Source: Thermoplasmatota archaeon (GTDB taxonomy: Archaea > Thermoplasmatota > Thermoplasmata > RBG-16-68-12 > JAJISG01). From it: a DNA stretch of 6,443 nt. The notes under the pieces are model-generated. The model ran no database searches. It was given only the letters and a program-made list of their open reading frames with translations, and was not told the origin of the DNA. The stretch is from NCBI GenBank assembly GCA_022848835.1, contig JAJISG010000278.1:1-6443 (forward strand), in the 5' to 3' direction. Below, piece by piece: positions 5,404 through 6,443 of this stretch (position 1 is the stretch's first letter; the number at the start of each line of letters is the position of its first letter). The position numbers and the translations under genes are program-made.

Positions 5404-6443
5404 TTGAAGAGGCTTATCATAGCTGAAAAGGGCGCTGCGGCGTCAAAAATCGCCACCATCCTATCCCATGGCGGCCGCGAGAAGGAGTTGGTGGAAGGAG
5501 TGCCCGTATACCGCTTCTCCGCTGAGGGCGATGAGTACGTCGTCATGGGATTGAGAGGCCACATAGTGGAGTGGGACTATTCGAAGGAACTCTCCTCCTG
5601 GCATCGTGTAGACCCAAAGGAACTGGTCTGGGCCGAGCCTGAGAAGACCGCCACCCGGGCGAATATCGTCAGTGCTCTGGAGGTTCTCTCGAGGGACATC
5701 GACGAGGTCGTGGTGGCTACCGACTATGATAGGGAGGGTGAGCTCATCGGAGTGGAGGCTCTGGAGATCATTCGAAAGGTCAGGCCAGATGTGAAGGTCT
5801 GGCGGGCCAGGTTCAGCGCCTTGACCCCCGCCGAGGTGAACCGCGCCTTCTCTTACCCCGATGAAGTGGACTACCGCCTGGCCCAGTCAGCGGAGTCGAG
5901 ACAACTCATCGACCTTGCATGGGGGGCCACGCTCACTCGTCTCATATCCACCTCGGCCAAACAGGTGGGCAATAACTTCCTGAGCATCGGGAGGGTTCAG
6001 AGCCCCACCTTGGCCCTGGTCGTGGAACGGGAGGCGAAGGTGGAATCCTTCGTCCCGAAGGCCTTCTGGACCCTCAGGGGAAGCTTCCGCAATGTAGAGA
6101 GCTTTACGGGAGACCACGATAGCGGGAGGTTTTGGGAGCGACGAGAGGCCGAGACCATCCTGGAGAAGCTCGGGGGGGCTCAGGAAGGGGTCGTCGTCCG
6201 TTATGAGGCCAGAGAGAAACTGGAGAAGCCTCCAGCTCCCTTCAACACCACCTCCTTCCTAGCCGAGGCGACGAGACGGGGACTCTCCGCCTACAGAGCC
6301 ATGAGCATCGCCGAAGAGCTGTACAACAGTGGTCTCATCAGCTACCCCAGGACGGACAACACAGTCTATCCCAAGAGCCTGCCGTTGAGGGAAATACTCA
6401 GGAAACTTACCGCCTCGGGCCTGAGGCAGGAAGCGGAGGAGGT
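5404..6443 (+). CDS. topA: DNA topoisomerase I (type IA), N-terminal part; 3' end outside window
   Basis: Type IA topoisomerases cut one DNA strand through a tyrosine and pass the other strand, removing negative supercoils. The visible 346 residues hold the TOPRIM domain with Glu8 in RLIIAEKGAAASKIA (3-17) and the acidic triad Asp107, Asp109, Glu111 in ATDYDREGELIG. Later come SAESRQLIDLAWG (162-174) and SIGRVQSPTLALVVEREAKV (195-214). The catalytic Tyr314 sits in LISYPRTDNTVYP. These residues match E. coli TopA (Glu9, Asp111/113, Glu115, Tyr319) in order and spacing, and the wording around Tyr314 is archaeal-like. All catalytic residues are present, so the gene looks functional. The C-terminal part, where zinc fingers usually lie, is beyond the window. 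TTG 5404 is chosen because homology begins there and the TATA box fits; GTG 5383 would add seven residues (MVSSKRA). It is probably its own transcription unit. Confidence 0.95.
   Translation, partial: MKRLIIAEKGAAASKIATILSHGGREKELVEGVPVYRFSAEGDEYVVMGLRGHIVEWDYSKELSSWHRVDPKELVWAEPEKTATRANIVSALEVLSRDIDEVVVATDYDREGELIGVEALEIIRKVRPDVKVWRARFSALTPAEVNRAFSYPDEVDYRLAQSAESRQLIDLAWGATLTRLISTSAKQVGNNFLSIGRVQSPTLALVVEREAKVESFVPKAFWTLRGSFRNVESFTGDHDSGRFWERREAETILEKLGGAQEGVVVRYEAREKLEKPPAPFNTTSFLAEATRRGLSAYRAMSIAEELYNSGLISYPRTDNTVYPKSLPLREILRKLTASGLRQEAEE

Noticed and set aside
5379..6339. A 15-base word (AACAGTGGTTTCATC) upstream of topA recurs with one mismatch at 6325-6339 inside topA near the catalytic tyrosine codon.
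   Set aside because: In a window of this size about one such 15-mer pair with up to one mismatch is expected by chance.

Overview
The window looks like ordinary euryarchaeal chromosome. Several things point this way: a replication protein A (RPA) gene with a CCCH zinc finger, an adjacent RPA-associated protein gene, an archaeal-type topoisomerase I, TATA boxes about 25 bp before start codons, and archaeal GGTGA/GGAGG ribosome binding sites. The DNA is G+C-rich (high fifties by eye, not computed). A Thermoplasmatota-like lineage is a guess only; a 16S rRNA or marker-protein tree would be needed. All genes are on the + strand and no mobile element, CRISPR array, tRNA or rRNA was recognised.

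Layout: (1) 1-1270 holds the 3' part of an RPA single-stranded-DNA-binding protein gene and, 4 nt later, a COG3390-type RPA-associated protein with an added C-terminal winged-helix-like domain. (2) 1271-1378 is a short intergenic region with an inverted repeat and a TATA-like box placed for a leaderless transcript. (3) 1379-2281 is purC, SAICAR synthase of purine synthesis, with a stem-loop at its stop codon. (4) 2282-2446 is a 165-nt intergenic region with a TATA-like box inside an inverted repeat. (5) 2447-5335 holds ilvE (class IV aminotransferase), sucC and sucD (succinyl-CoA synthetase beta and alpha), closely spaced and probably one transcript. (6) 5336-5403 is a short gap with a strong TATA box. 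(7) 5404 to the window end is the 5' part of topA, probably starting at TTG.

The two ends serve DNA transactions: RPA and its partner protect single strands, and TopA relaxes DNA. The middle is central metabolism: purines, branched-chain amino acids, and the succinyl-CoA step of the citric acid cycle.

I found no convincing undescribed system. The points most worth a second look are the winged-helix extension on the RPA partner, the apparently leaderless purC and TTG-initiated topA, a Gly-to-Met change in the SucC nucleotide loop, and the inverted repeats around the purC and ilvE promoters.
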